Shown here piece by piece: positions 41,651-50,749 of a stretch of DNA of 64,000 bases. Every line of letters starts with the position of its first letter. The stretch's first letter is position 1. The stretch covers positions 147,847-211,846 of the forward strand of contig NZ_MAHX01000020.1 in assembly GCF_002023715.1 (NCBI RefSeq). Direction: 5' to 3'. The notes below the pieces were generated by a model. The model worked only from the letters and a program-made list of their open reading frames with translations, was not told the DNA's origin and did not search any database. A program made the translations under genes and the position numbers. The stretch comes from Elizabethkingia occulta (GTDB taxonomy: Bacteria > Bacteroidota > Bacteroidia > Flavobacteriales > Weeksellaceae).

Positions 41651-41749
41651 CTTCGACAGGCTCAGAGTGACATTGCTTGTTCAAAATACCTTTCTTTTAG
41701 GAGTGTCAGACTGAGCTGAGTTTATAGTGAGCCTGATGAACTATCGAAG
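41651..41749. repeat. Interspersed palindromic repeat, copy 1
   Basis: The element begins CTTCGACAGGCTCAG and ends GAACTATCGAAG, with inner GTGACA/TGTCAG and a CTGAGCTGAGTTTATAGTGA segment. It is the reverse complement arrangement of the copy at 53977-54074. It lies in the gap after the beta-barrel gene. No gene is seen in 41,621-41,820. Confidence 0.8.
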
Positions 41750-41820
41750 TCTAATATTTTTTGAATCAAAATTTAAACAGGCTCTAAGTCTTGAAAGAGA
41801 CAAGAAATCTATAGTAAGAT

Positions 41821-42261
41821 TTAGGGCACCCAATAATAAAAATTGCTTTCTGTATCTAATTGAAAATCTGTTTTAGGGTATAAATTGTTTCCAACCATAT
41901 TTGTTTTAGAAGTTTCCAGAGAGAGCTGACAAGCTCCGGTTTCTCTGCATAACTTTTTTGCCCTGTCAATAAGAGCCACAGATATACCTTTTTGTCTATA
42001 TTCCTCTTCTACATAAAGATCATTCAGCAACCATAATTTTTTCATTCTTGTGGAAGAAAATAACGGGTACAATTGGGTGAAACCTACAACCTTTTGATCG
42101 GCTTCAGCAATGTAAATCACCGATTCATTTCGGGAAATTCTTTCTTCAAGAAAAGATTTCGCTGTTTCATAATCTGCTGTTTTTTTATAAAAATCTCTGT
42201 ATTTTTCAAAAATAAGCGTTAGAGATTCCAAATCATGAAGTGTTGCAAGTCTTATTTCCAT
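41821..42261 (-). CDS. GNAT-family N-acetyltransferase
   Basis: The 146-residue enzyme has the GNAT fold: IRLATLHDLESLTLIFEKY at the start, IYIAEADQKVVGFTQLYPLF (beta 2-4), LNDLYVEEEYRQKGISVALI with the Q/RxxGxx acetyl-CoA loop (about 88-107) and CQLSLETSKTNMVGNNLY. The substrate is unknown. It is two bases behind panC in the same direction, so both probably share one transcript. Confidence 0.92.
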   Translation of the reverse strand: MEIRLATLHDLESLTLIFEKYRDFYKKTADYETAKSFLEERISRNESVIYIAEADQKVVGFTQLYPLFSSTRMKKLWLLNDLYVEEEYRQKGISVALIDRAKKLCRETGACQLSLETSKTNMVGNNLYPKTDFQLDTESNFYYWVP

Positions 42262-42263
42262 GG

Positions 42264-43109
42264 TTAATCCAGATGCATATTATCAATTAATCTAACCTCA
42301 CCTACAAATACAACAATAAATGCTCTGTAGCTCTTATCCTTATAGAAAAAGTCAGTTTCCTTGAGTGTTTCTTCATCTGCGATTAGAAAATATTCTAATT
42401 CGTAGTCCGATTGTTCAAAAATTTCTTCAACCCGTTTTTTTATTTCCAGAATACTTATCACCCGGAACCATTCATTAACCTTTACTAAAGTTTTGTAAAT
42501 GAGAGTAGCTCCTTCGTTTCTTTCATCTTCAGATAAACGAGCATTTCTGGAGCTTAAAGCCAAACCATTTTCTGCCCTGTAAATAGGAATACCGTGAATA
42601 TTGATAGGGAATTTCTCTATCTCAACAAGCTTTTTAATAATAGCCAGCTGCTGATAATCTTTCTCCCCAAAATAAGCATTGTCAGGTTGTACCTGACGGA
42701 ATAATTCCGAAACTACAGTTCCTACACCATCAAAATGTCCCGGACGGAATTTTCCTTCCATTTCATTTTCAATACCACCAAAATCATAATGTTTGCTTTC
42801 TGCTTTTTCTGGATATATATCTTCAGTACCTGGAATATAAACAGCATCTACACCTGCTTTTTCGAGCATTGCAATGTCATTTTCTTCAGTACGGGGATAT
42901 TTTTTCAGATCATCAGGATTATTAAACTGTGTTGGATTTACAAACACAGACGAGATTACGATGTCATTATCCTTTCGTGCTTCTTTGTATAAGGACATGT
43001 GTCCATCGTGTAAAGCTCCCATTGTTGGGGCAAAACCAATCTTTTTGCCTTCTTTTTTTACTGCTGCAATATAATCGCTGAGACTCTGGCGATTGCGGAG
43101 AATTTCCAT
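42264..43109 (-). CDS. panC: Pantothenate synthetase
   Basis: The enzyme joins pantoate and beta-alanine with ATP to form pantothenate. From the ATG at 43109 (MEILRNRQSLSDYIAAVKKE) it has 281 residues. Motifs: FAPTMGALHDGHMSL (HxGH, ATP site), SSVFVNPTQFNNPDDLKKYP, PGHFDGVGTVVSELFRQVQP and YFGEKDYQQL, plus GLALSSRNARLSEDER (KMSKS-like). An upstream in-frame start would overlap the promoter region. Length is normal. Confidence 0.97.
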   Translation of the reverse strand: MEILRNRQSLSDYIAAVKKEGKKIGFAPTMGALHDGHMSLYKEARKDNDIVISSVFVNPTQFNNPDDLKKYPRTEENDIAMLEKAGVDAVYIPGTEDIYPEKAESKHYDFGGIENEMEGKFRPGHFDGVGTVVSELFRQVQPDNAYFGEKDYQQLAIIKKLVEIEKFPINIHGIPIYRAENGLALSSRNARLSEDERNEGATLIYKTLVKVNEWFRVISILEIKKRVEEIFEQSDYELEYFLIADEETLKETDFFYKDKSYRAFIVVFVGEVRLIDNMHLD

Positions 43110-43172
43110 ATTCTGAAATTTGAGCAAAATTATTAAAAAATGTTAATTAAAATGTATTACTGGAAAAAGTTG

Positions 43173-43180
43173 TATTTTTG
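43173..43180 (+). promoter_or_regulatory. -7 box for the glycogen-synthase-like gene
   Basis: TATTTTTG fits TAnnTTTG, 41 bases before the ATG at 43221, in the divergent gap with panC. Confidence 0.5.
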
Positions 43181-43220
43181 TAAAATTAACCATCTTAATT
43201 ACTACTAGAGAAAGATTATT

Positions 43221-43991
43221 ATGCCGAACCAGAAAATTCTATACGTCACTTCCGAGCTATTTCCGTACCAAGAAGACAGTAACATGGCTACGATGGTGAA
43301 TAAGATGGCCTTGAGAATGTATAATGACGGAAACGATGTTCGTGTTTTCATGCCAAGATTTGGAATGATCAGCGAGCGTAAATTTCAGCTTCACGAAGTG
43401 ATTCGTCTATCAGGGATGAACATCATCATCAACGACCTTGACCAGCCTTTATTAATTAAAGTTGCTTCTTTACCAAATGAAAGAATGCAGGTATACTTTA
43501 TCGATAATGAGGAATATTTCAAGAGAAAACAACTGTATTTCGATGATGAGGGAGTCGCTTTTTCAGATAATGACGAGCGCGCAATTTTCTTCGCAAGAGG
43601 AGTTATCGAAACAATTAAAAAACTAAACTGGGTACCGGATGTTATCCACCTGAATGGCTGGATGGCTTCATTCATTCCGTTATACCTTAAAACGTTCTAT
43701 AAGAACGATGACTATTTTAAAGATACTAAGCTTGTTGTTTCTATTTACAATGAGAAAGATGCTGCCTTTGAAAATAATATTGAAGAAAAATTAAAATTCG
43801 ACAATATCGAAGGACTTACTGCGTTAGATAAACCAAGCTTCAGAAAATTTGTTGGAGAGAGTCTTCAGTTAGTAGATATCGTACTGAAAGGAGATGAATC
43901 TTTGGAAGATGATCTGGAATCTATGTATACTGGTGCTACATCCGACAAAAAGGATTTTGTAAGTGCCGACGCTATTAACCAAGTGTACTAA
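43221..43991 (+). CDS. Glycogen/starch synthase N-terminal-domain protein (stand-alone)
   Basis: A 256-residue protein whose first 190 residues match the GT5 N-domain: KILYVTSELFPYQEDSNMAT, NDVRVFMPRFGMISERK, WVPDVIHLNGWMASFIPLYL. The usual KxGGL ADP-glucose motif is replaced (YQEDSNMATMVNKMA), and the whole C-terminal nucleotide-binding half is missing; the end is a unique acidic tail. It is therefore unlikely to make glycogen and may be a regulatory or structural protein. It lies upstream of DUF4270 and glmS. Confidence 0.82.
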   Translation: MPNQKILYVTSELFPYQEDSNMATMVNKMALRMYNDGNDVRVFMPRFGMISERKFQLHEVIRLSGMNIIINDLDQPLLIKVASLPNERMQVYFIDNEEYFKRKQLYFDDEGVAFSDNDERAIFFARGVIETIKKLNWVPDVIHLNGWMASFIPLYLKTFYKNDDYFKDTKLVVSIYNEKDAAFENNIEEKLKFDNIEGLTALDKPSFRKFVGESLQLVDIVLKGDESLEDDLESMYTGATSDKKDFVSADAINQVY

Positions 43992-44019
43992 ACCAAGTAG
44001 CCAATTTTTGATATAAATA

Positions 44020-45552
44020 ATGAAGAAAATAAAGATAATCGCTAACGTTTGTTTTGTTGCGACTATAGGTCTGTTTACGCTGACTTCTTGTGAAGCTGAT
44101 GCTGATAATCTGGGAAGCCAGTTCTTAGATGGTAATGCCGCAAACGGACTGGAATTCAGTTATCCTGTTATTGCATATAATATAGATAATAAAGATTCTA
44201 TACGTAGTGATGCCAAAAATCTGACTAATGCTATTTTAGGAGCATTTGATGAACCTGTATTCGGGATGCACAAGGCTGCTTATGTTACACAATTACGTCC
44301 TTCTGCTTATGGAACGGACTTCGGAACTAATCCAAAAGTTGACTCTGTAGTATTACAAATCCTTCCAAGCTATGTGACGGATTCTGTTACAACAACAACT
44401 ACTACAATTAACAAAGTTTCAACAGATCAGGATTCTACAAAAACAGTTAATACTTACCCGTTAGTAAAATATGGAAGAGCTAAAATAGGAGGAAATCCTG
44501 TGAAATTTAAGCTAAATGTACATGAGGTTACTGACTTTCTTTATGATAATACCAAAACATATTTTTCTAATCAGGTAGTTGCTACAGGAGCAAATCCTTT
44601 AGGTACTAAGCAAATAGATGGTAATGTAAGAGGTGTGAAAATTACGAAAGTAGGAGACAACTCAGAACTATTAAGTAGAGATCCGGGAATCAGAGTTTCT
44701 TTGGATAAAACTTTCTTCCAGAATAAAATTATTGCTTACCAAGGAAAAAATGAATTGAGTGATGCTGCTTCTTTCATAAGACATTTCCGTGGATTAAGAC
44801 TTTCTGTTGATGAGAATGACGGATTCTTATTCAACCTTAACCCTAATACAATGTCGGTTACAATGTATTATTCCAATGATGTTACAAAGGATAATACAAC
44901 GACAAGACAACAGAATACTTATACATTCGATTTAGGAGCATCCAATGTTCACTTCAGTCAGTTTACGTTTAATAGACCATCAGCATCATCAGCTTATACA
45001 ACAGCAATGGGGAATATTAACAAGACAACTGGTGATGCCAAATTGTACCTTCAGGGTGCCGGAGGTAATGGTGCTGAGTTTGTAATTCCGACATCGATTA
45101 TTGAGGGGTTAAGAAATAAATATACACAAGAAAAAGCTGGAATTTTGACCGCGAAAATAAGATTGTACTCCGATGAGAATACATGGAAAAGTGCATTTGC
45201 AAAACCTTCCACTTTTACAGTACTTCAGAAGGATATGAAGCAATTTATGGATGACCAAACTGCTTTGGCTGGAGCTGGATATATCCGAGTAAAAGCAACT
45301 AATCTGGACAAGAACCCTGCTTACTATGATATTACGATTACCCAGACGGTAAAAAATATCGTAGAAAAAGATGCTGAAAATAAACCTATTGTGATTAATG
45401 TTGGTGACTTTACAGCAAATTCACAAACAGGAGCACTTTTAGGCTGGAACTACACTTCAAGAGCTTATACACCAAACAGAGTAGTATTAGTTGGTACCGA
45501 TGCGTTAAATGTTAATAAGGCTCAGCTGCAAGTCATTTACACTAAAAAATAA
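44020..45552 (+). CDS. DUF4270 outer-membrane lipoprotein
   Basis: The 510-residue protein has a lipoprotein signal (FVATIGLFTLTSCEADADNL, Cys about 26) and the DUF4270 body, with GSQFLDGN near the start and LGAFDEPVFGMHKAAYVTQL at about 70-90. The C-terminal half is beta-rich. DUF4270 proteins are a Bacteroidota family of unknown function, exposed on the outer membrane. It lies between the GT5-like gene and glmS, separated by about 20-30 bases, suggesting one operon. Confidence 0.88.
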   Translation: MKKIKIIANVCFVATIGLFTLTSCEADADNLGSQFLDGNAANGLEFSYPVIAYNIDNKDSIRSDAKNLTNAILGAFDEPVFGMHKAAYVTQLRPSAYGTDFGTNPKVDSVVLQILPSYVTDSVTTTTTTINKVSTDQDSTKTVNTYPLVKYGRAKIGGNPVKFKLNVHEVTDFLYDNTKTYFSNQVVATGANPLGTKQIDGNVRGVKITKVGDNSELLSRDPGIRVSLDKTFFQNKIIAYQGKNELSDAASFIRHFRGLRLSVDENDGFLFNLNPNTMSVTMYYSNDVTKDNTTTRQQNTYTFDLGASNVHFSQFTFNRPSASSAYTTAMGNINKTTGDAKLYLQGAGGNGAEFVIPTSIIEGLRNKYTQEKAGILTAKIRLYSDENTWKSAFAKPSTFTVLQKDMKQFMDDQTALAGAGYIRVKATNLDKNPAYYDITITQTVKNIVEKDAENKPIVINVGDFTANSQTGALLGWNYTSRAYTPNRVVLVGTDALNVNKAQLQVIYTKK

Positions 45553-45571
45553 AATATAAAAACACAAACAA

Positions 45572-47422
45572 ATGTGCGGAATAGTAGGATATACAGGCTT
45601 TAGAGATGCCTATGATATTGTAGTTAACGGTCTTAAGAGATTAGAGTACCGTGGCTATGATAGTGCAGGGATCGTTTTAGAAAGTCCACAAAATAAACTT
45701 GAATTAAAGAAAACAAAAGGTAAGGTTTCTGATCTTGAAGAAATTGCAGAAGGATTAAAAAACACTGCACATATCGGAATGGGACACACCCGTTGGGCAA
45801 CTCACGGTGTACCTAGTGACAGAAATTCGCACCCGCATCTTTCCAATAACGGTAAAATTGCATTAATCCACAATGGTATTATTGAAAACTATGATACTAT
45901 TAAAACAATGCTTACTCAGAAAGGATTCGTATTTCATTCTGAAACCGATACAGAAGTACTGGCTAATTTCATTCAGTATTTTATGGATGAATCCGGTAAA
46001 GACTTTCCTGAAGCAGTAAGAACTGCACTAAGTGAAGTTTATGGAGCTTATGCGGTAGCTGTTTTACATGAAGATCACCCGGGACAATTTGTTGTAGGAA
46101 GATTAAGTTCTCCTTTAGCAATTGGTTTGGGAGATAATGAATATTTCATTGCTTCTGATGCATCTCCATTTGTTGAGTTTACAAAAGAAGCGATTTATCT
46201 TGAAGACGGACACATGGCTCTTATCTCTTTAGAAGGAGGAGTAGATATACGTGTAATCAATGATAATACAAAAGTAGATGCTCAGATTCAGGAACTGAAA
46301 TTGAGCCTTGAGCAGATTGAGAAAAGTGGGTACGACCATTTCATGTTAAAAGAAATCTTCGAACAGCCTAAATCAATTCATGATACTATGCGTGGAAGAA
46401 TTCTTTTAGATGAAGGAATTATTAAAATGGCAGGTATCTGGGATAATCTGGACAGAATTAGAAAAGCAAAAAGAATTATCATCATTGCTTGTGGTACTTC
46501 ATGGCATGCAGGTCTTATTGGTGAATATCTTATCGAAGAGTTTGCAAGAATACCTGTTGAAGTAGAATATGCTTCCGAGTTCCGTTACAGAAATCCAATC
46601 ATAGGACCTAAAGATGTTGTTATTGCAATTTCTCAGTCAGGAGAAACTGCAGATACAATGGCAGCTATTAAACTGGCAAAAGAAAAAGGAGCATTTGTAT
46701 ATGGTATTTGTAATGTAATCGACTCTTCAATTGCTCGTATTACAGACGCAGGTTCTTATACACACGCAGGTCCGGAAATTGGAGTAGCTTCTACAAAAGC
46801 ATTTACAGCACAGTTAACAATTCTTTCTCTTATTGCATTGAAATTAGGTAAGCACAACGGTAATCTTAATAATACAGAATTTATGAAATATCTGTATGAG
46901 TTAGATGCGCTTCCTAAGAAAGTAGAAGAAGTATTGGAATCTTCACACGATACTGTGAAAAAAATGGCAAAAGACTTTGTTGAATCTACTAACTTCTTGT
47001 ATTTAGGTAGAGGTTATAACTTCCCAGGTGCTCTTGAAGGTGCTTTGAAACTGAAAGAAATTTCTTATATCCATGCTGAAGGTTATCCTGCAGCTGAAAT
47101 GAAGCACGGTCCGATTGCGCTTATCGACGAAAATATGCCGGTAGCTATTATTGCTCCTAAGCAAGGACATTACGATAAAATTGTAAGTAATGTTCAGGAG
47201 ATTAAAGCAAGAAAAGGAAAAGTTATCGCTATTGTAAACAAAGGCGATACTCAGGTTGCTAACATGGCAGATTATGTAATTGAATTCCCTGAAACTTCCG
47301 AGTGTTTCTCTCCGATAGTGTCCGCTATTCCATTGCAGTTATTATCTTACTACATTGCAGTTTACAGAGGTGCAAATGTGGATCAGCCAAGAAACCTGGC
47401 AAAATCTGTTACAGTAGAATAA
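45572..47422 (+). CDS. glmS: Glutamine-fructose-6-phosphate aminotransferase (isomerizing)
   Basis: The 616-residue enzyme makes glucosamine-6-phosphate for peptidoglycan and LPS. Residue 2 is the N-terminal nucleophile Cys (MCGIVGYTGFRDAYDIVVNG). The glutaminase domain runs to about 235 (HTRWATHGVPSDRNSHPH), followed by two SIS domains (IIIACGTSWHAGLIGEYLIE; AISQSGETADTMAAIKLAKE; LYLGRGYNFPGALEGALKLK) and the family-typical end LAKSVTVE. Full length. Confidence 0.98.
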   Translation: MCGIVGYTGFRDAYDIVVNGLKRLEYRGYDSAGIVLESPQNKLELKKTKGKVSDLEEIAEGLKNTAHIGMGHTRWATHGVPSDRNSHPHLSNNGKIALIHNGIIENYDTIKTMLTQKGFVFHSETDTEVLANFIQYFMDESGKDFPEAVRTALSEVYGAYAVAVLHEDHPGQFVVGRLSSPLAIGLGDNEYFIASDASPFVEFTKEAIYLEDGHMALISLEGGVDIRVINDNTKVDAQIQELKLSLEQIEKSGYDHFMLKEIFEQPKSIHDTMRGRILLDEGIIKMAGIWDNLDRIRKAKRIIIIACGTSWHAGLIGEYLIEEFARIPVEVEYASEFRYRNPIIGPKDVVIAISQSGETADTMAAIKLAKEKGAFVYGICNVIDSSIARITDAGSYTHAGPEIGVASTKAFTAQLTILSLIALKLGKHNGNLNNTEFMKYLYELDALPKKVEEVLESSHDTVKKMAKDFVESTNFLYLGRGYNFPGALEGALKLKEISYIHAEGYPAAEMKHGPIALIDENMPVAIIAPKQGHYDKIVSNVQEIKARKGKVIAIVNKGDTQVANMADYVIEFPETSECFSPIVSAIPLQLLSYYIAVYRGANVDQPRNLAKSVTVE

Positions 47423-47443
47423 ATATCATATTGAGTATAATCG

Positions 47444-47473
47444 AAAACCTGAGTATCTTTGCTCAGGTTTTTT
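47444..47473 (+). terminator. glmS terminator whose loop is a -7 promoter box
   Basis: AAAACCTGAG (47444-47453) pairs with CTCAGGTTTT (47462-47471), followed by T. The eight-base loop is TATCTTTG (47454-47461), a perfect TAnnTTTG box, with TTG at 47431-47433 twenty bases upstream. It lies 15 bases before the ATG of the next gene. Confidence 0.75.
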
Positions 47474-47476
47474 TGT

Positions 47477-48526
47477 ATGGAAAAGTTAGATTACATCATT
47501 GTAGGGGACGGATATGCCGCCATGTTTTTTGCACATCAGCTGTTGAAAAACGGAAAGACTTTTAAATTATTTTCCGAGGGAAATCGTGCCGCATCACATA
47601 TTTCGGCTGGAGTATGCAATCCTGTTGTATTGAAGAGGTATAACAAAATATGGAATGATGAGGCACAAATGGACTATTTACCGGTTATCTTTGATGAGAT
47701 TGAAGAATACCTGCATAAAAACTATTTAATTCAGGAAAATGTAGTTCGTGTATTCCACAATGAGAGTGAGCATAAACTATGGCTTAAAAAAGCTTCACAG
47801 GAAAAGTTTGAAGACTATCTGGATTCAGATATACAGAAATTGTCCAGTGTTGAGAATCCTTTTGGTGTTGGAAGAGTAAAAAATTCCTGTCGTCTGGATG
47901 TCCGTAATTTTTTCACAGATTTTTTTAATTTTTTAGAGGGGAAAAACGCGTTAATAAAAGAAAGGTTTAATTATGATAAATTAAGTACTGATCAGAATTC
48001 TTACAATGACTATACTTTCGATAAAATTATTTTTGCCGAAGGGACTGGGATAAAAGAAAATCCTTATTTCTGCGAAATACCTGTGAAACCCAACAAAGGA
48101 CATCGTTTTAGTCTCCGACTGGAAAAAGATACAGAAGCTTTTGTGATTAAGAAGAAACATTTTCTGTTCAGATTTTCCGGAGATGAATATTACTATGGCG
48201 GAACATATGACAGAGATTCTAATACCCATGAAATCGAAGATAAAGCTGTTGAAGAACTACAAAAGGGACTTGAAGAAGTATATAAATATGGTTATAAAAT
48301 AGATGAAGTTTCAACAGCTTTCAGAGCCACCGTTGCAGACAGAAGACCTATAATTGGGCGCCACGAAATCTATGATAATCTTTATATTTTTAATGGATTA
48401 GGCGCAAGAGGTGTACTTAATGGCAGCTATTTTTCTAAGCAATTATTCGAATCTATAGAATATGGAATTGAATTTCATGAAGAGGTAAATGTAAAAAGAT
48501 TTTCTCAAATCGGGAAATTATCTTAA
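47477..48526 (+). CDS. FAD-dependent oxidoreductase (DAO family)
   Basis: The 349-residue protein (ATG at 47477, MEKLDYIIVGDGYAAMFFAH) has the FAD-binding Rossmann motif at residues 6-30 and a C-terminal DAO-type end, TVADRRPIIGRHEIYDNLYI and FNGLGARGVLNGSYFSKQLF. An in-frame TTG six codons upstream would lie within the terminator hairpin and is rejected. It could oxidise an amino acid or amine; the substrate is unknown. It is followed, 12 bases on, by the Rrf2 regulator. Confidence 0.88.
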   Translation: MEKLDYIIVGDGYAAMFFAHQLLKNGKTFKLFSEGNRAASHISAGVCNPVVLKRYNKIWNDEAQMDYLPVIFDEIEEYLHKNYLIQENVVRVFHNESEHKLWLKKASQEKFEDYLDSDIQKLSSVENPFGVGRVKNSCRLDVRNFFTDFFNFLEGKNALIKERFNYDKLSTDQNSYNDYTFDKIIFAEGTGIKENPYFCEIPVKPNKGHRFSLRLEKDTEAFVIKKKHFLFRFSGDEYYYGGTYDRDSNTHEIEDKAVEELQKGLEEVYKYGYKIDEVSTAFRATVADRRPIIGRHEIYDNLYIFNGLGARGVLNGSYFSKQLFESIEYGIEFHEEVNVKRFSQIGKLS

Positions 48527-48538
48527 ATTGCACAGATT

Positions 48539-48955
48539 ATGATGTCCAAACGGTGTAAATACGCTTTGAAAGCGATGGTGAGGTTGGCGAGAAACTATAA
48601 AAATGGATTCTTGTCCACTGCTATTATTGCACAAGAGGAGAACATTCCCAAAAAATTTCTGGAACAGATTCTTCTAGAATTAAAAAGAGCCAAGCTTGTA
48701 AATAGCAAACAAGGAATAGGTGGAGGTTATTATCTGCTTAAATCTCCTGATGAAGTTTCTTTAGCAGATCTATATCGTATTTTCGAAGGCCCAATTTCTT
48801 TGACGCCTTGTATTTCTCTTAATTATTATGAAGCTTGCGACGATTGTGTTGACGAGGAAGCATGTTATCTAAGACATGAGTTAATCAATGTTCGTGAGAA
48901 GACCCGTAAAAGTATGATGGAGGCTACACTAACAGCCTTTATGAATAAGAAGTAA
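48539..48955 (+). CDS. Rrf2-family transcriptional regulator
   Basis: The 138-residue protein has the Rrf2 winged helix (YALKAMVRLARNYKNGFLST; IPKKFLEQILLELKRAKLVN; GIGGGYYLLKSPDEVSLADL) and four cysteines near the C-terminus (LTPCISLNYYEACDDCVDEE plus one more) that could hold an iron-sulfur cluster as in IscR. Standing right before the sulfate assimilation genes, it is likely to control them in answer to cysteine or sulfur status, as CymR does in Firmicutes. The exact signal is inferred. Confidence 0.93.
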   Translation: MMSKRCKYALKAMVRLARNYKNGFLSTAIIAQEENIPKKFLEQILLELKRAKLVNSKQGIGGGYYLLKSPDEVSLADLYRIFEGPISLTPCISLNYYEACDDCVDEEACYLRHELINVREKTRKSMMEATLTAFMNKK

Positions 48956-48963
48956 TTTTTTTT

Positions 48964-49014
48964 AAATCTAAATACTACTATTTTGGTAGATTTAATAGAA
49001 TTAATATATATTTG
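48964..49014 (+). promoter_or_regulatory. cysH promoter with overlapping inverted repeat (candidate Rrf2 operator)
   Basis: AAATCTA (48964-48970) and TAGATTT (48987-48993) form a perfect inverted repeat with a 16-base spacer holding a second, CTAC/GTAG. It overlaps TTTTG (48981-48985), a -33-like box, 21 bases before TATATTTG (49007-49014). Binding there would block the promoter. Confidence 0.65.
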
Positions 49015-49036
49015 CAAAATCAATTTTGAATCTGAA

Positions 49037-49750
49037 ATGGAAAATAGTCTGAAAATACAACTGAATGAATTGCTGGAAGGGATATCGGAAACCCTTTCCA
49101 ATACAGAGGTTTTACAGTTACTGGTAGACAGATTTCCGAAAGAGGTAATCTTTTCTACCAGTTTTAGTTACGAGGATCAGGTTGTAACACATCTGGTAAA
49201 AGATCTTGATGTGGATATTTTTACACTGGATACAGGAAGACTTTTTGAGCAGACTTACGAAACATGGTCAGCAACAAAAGCTTTTTTCAAAAAAGATATC
49301 AAAGCTTTTTATCCGGAGGCAGAAGTATTAGGCAAATTTGTAACTGAAAATGGACCCGATTCATTTTATCGTTCCGTTGAAAACAGAAAGACCTGTTGTA
49401 ATATTCGCAAAGTACAGCCTTTGAAAAAGGCATTGCAGGGGTATAAAGTTTGGATTACCGGATTAAGAGCGGAACATTCTGCCAACAGACATAGTATGTC
49501 CCCATTGGAGTGGGACGCAGAAAATCAGATTATAAAATATCATCCATTGCTAGACTGGACAACTCAGGAAGTAAAGGACTATGTAAAAGGAAACAGACTA
49601 CCATATAATTATCTTCATGAAAAAGGTTTTGTAAGCATCGGATGTGCACCATGTACCAGAGCTATTCAGGAAGGAGAAGATTTCAGAGCCGGCCGCTGGT
49701 GGTGGGAAGATGCTAATAAAAAAGAGTGTGGTCTGCATATTCACCAATAA
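49037..49750 (+). CDS. cysH: Adenylyl-sulfate/phosphoadenylyl-sulfate reductase
   Basis: The enzyme reduces activated sulfate to sulfite. From the ATG at 49037 (MENSLKIQLNELLEGISETL) it has 237 residues; the promoter lies in an upstream in-frame extension. Motifs: VIFSTSFSYEDQVVTHLV (P-loop-like), TLDTGRLFEQTYETW, and the Cys pairs KTCCNIRKV and IGCAPCTRA, which bind a [4Fe-4S] cluster, then the C-terminal ECGLHIHQ with the redox Cys. The four-Cys type acts on APS, which fits the lack of a cysC kinase gene in the cluster. Confidence 0.95.
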   Translation: MENSLKIQLNELLEGISETLSNTEVLQLLVDRFPKEVIFSTSFSYEDQVVTHLVKDLDVDIFTLDTGRLFEQTYETWSATKAFFKKDIKAFYPEAEVLGKFVTENGPDSFYRSVENRKTCCNIRKVQPLKKALQGYKVWITGLRAEHSANRHSMSPLEWDAENQIIKYHPLLDWTTQEVKDYVKGNRLPYNYLHEKGFVSIGCAPCTRAIQEGEDFRAGRWWWEDANKKECGLHIHQ

Positions 49751-49762
49751 AAAAGAAAACAA

Positions 49763-50674
49763 ATGTCAACAATAGAACAAGCCAATTATTTAGAACAGTT
49801 AGAATCCGAATCTATTTATATTCTGCGTGAAGTAGCCGGACAGTTTGAACGTCCTGCGTTGCTTTTTAGCGGAGGGAAAGATAGTATTACACTGGCGCAT
49901 CTGGCTTTTAAAGCTTTCAGACCTGGAAAAATTCCATTCACCTTTGTTCATGTAGATACAGGGCACAATTTCCCGGAAGCCTTAGACTTCAGAGATGCTC
50001 TGGTAAAAGAGTTGAGAGTAGATCTTGTGGTGCGTAAAGTGGAAGATACAATAAAGAAAAAAAATCTTACAGAACCAAAAGGTAAATTCCCGAGCAGAAA
50101 CTGGCTGCAGACTTTTACGCTGCTGGATACAATTGAAGAATTTGAATTCGATGCCTGTATTGGTGGTGCAAGAAGAGATGAAGAAAAAGCACGTGCAAAA
50201 GAGAGAATCTTTTCTGTACGCGATGAGTTTGGCCAATGGGATCCAAAACTTCAGCGTCCGGAATTGTGGAATATTTTCAATGGCAAGATTCATAAAGGAG
50301 AAAATGTAAGGGTTTTCCCGATTAGTAACTGGACTGAGCTGGATGTATGGAGCTATATCCGAAAAGAGAAGATTGGATTACCATCTATTTATTTTTCTCA
50401 TGACAGAGAAGTCGTGGACCTGAATGGACAATGGATTGCCAATTCCGAACATGCATCTCTGGATGCCGATGATCTGATCACTACAAAAAGAGTGCGTTAT
50501 CGTACTGTGGGAGATATGACCTGTACAGCTGCTGTAGAATCTAATGCAGAAACAATAGATGAAGTGATAGAGGAAATTATAGCTACCAGGATTTCGGAAA
50601 GAGGAGAAACACGAATCGATGATCGGGTAACAGAGGCCGCAATGGAAGACCGTAAAAAAGGAGGATACTTTTAA
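49763..50674 (+). CDS. cysD: Sulfate adenylyltransferase subunit 2
   Basis: The 303-residue catalytic subunit forms APS from ATP and sulfate. The PP-loop is ALLFSGGKDSITLAHLA (about 33-49). Other motifs are FVHVDTGHNFPEALDFRD, IGGARRDEEKARAKERIFS and FPISNWTELDVWSYIRKE, and the C-terminus AAMEDRKKGGYF is typical. It follows cysH by 12 bases. Confidence 0.97.
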   Translation: MSTIEQANYLEQLESESIYILREVAGQFERPALLFSGGKDSITLAHLAFKAFRPGKIPFTFVHVDTGHNFPEALDFRDALVKELRVDLVVRKVEDTIKKKNLTEPKGKFPSRNWLQTFTLLDTIEEFEFDACIGGARRDEEKARAKERIFSVRDEFGQWDPKLQRPELWNIFNGKIHKGENVRVFPISNWTELDVWSYIRKEKIGLPSIYFSHDREVVDLNGQWIANSEHASLDADDLITTKRVRYRTVGDMTCTAAVESNAETIDEVIEEIIATRISERGETRIDDRVTEAAMEDRKKGGYF

Positions 50675-50682
50675 TATAATTG

Positions 50683-50726
50683 ATGATCGATACGTAATAA
50701 TTGATTTATCTATCATCGACAATCAT
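50683..50726 (+). promoter_or_regulatory. Imperfect hairpin between cysD and cysN
   Basis: GATGATCGATA and TATCTATCATC form an imperfect inverted repeat in the 75-base gap between the subunit genes. It may be an mRNA stability element; weak evidence. Confidence 0.35.
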
Positions 50727-50749
50727 TTATCAATTACAACTGAGAAGAC

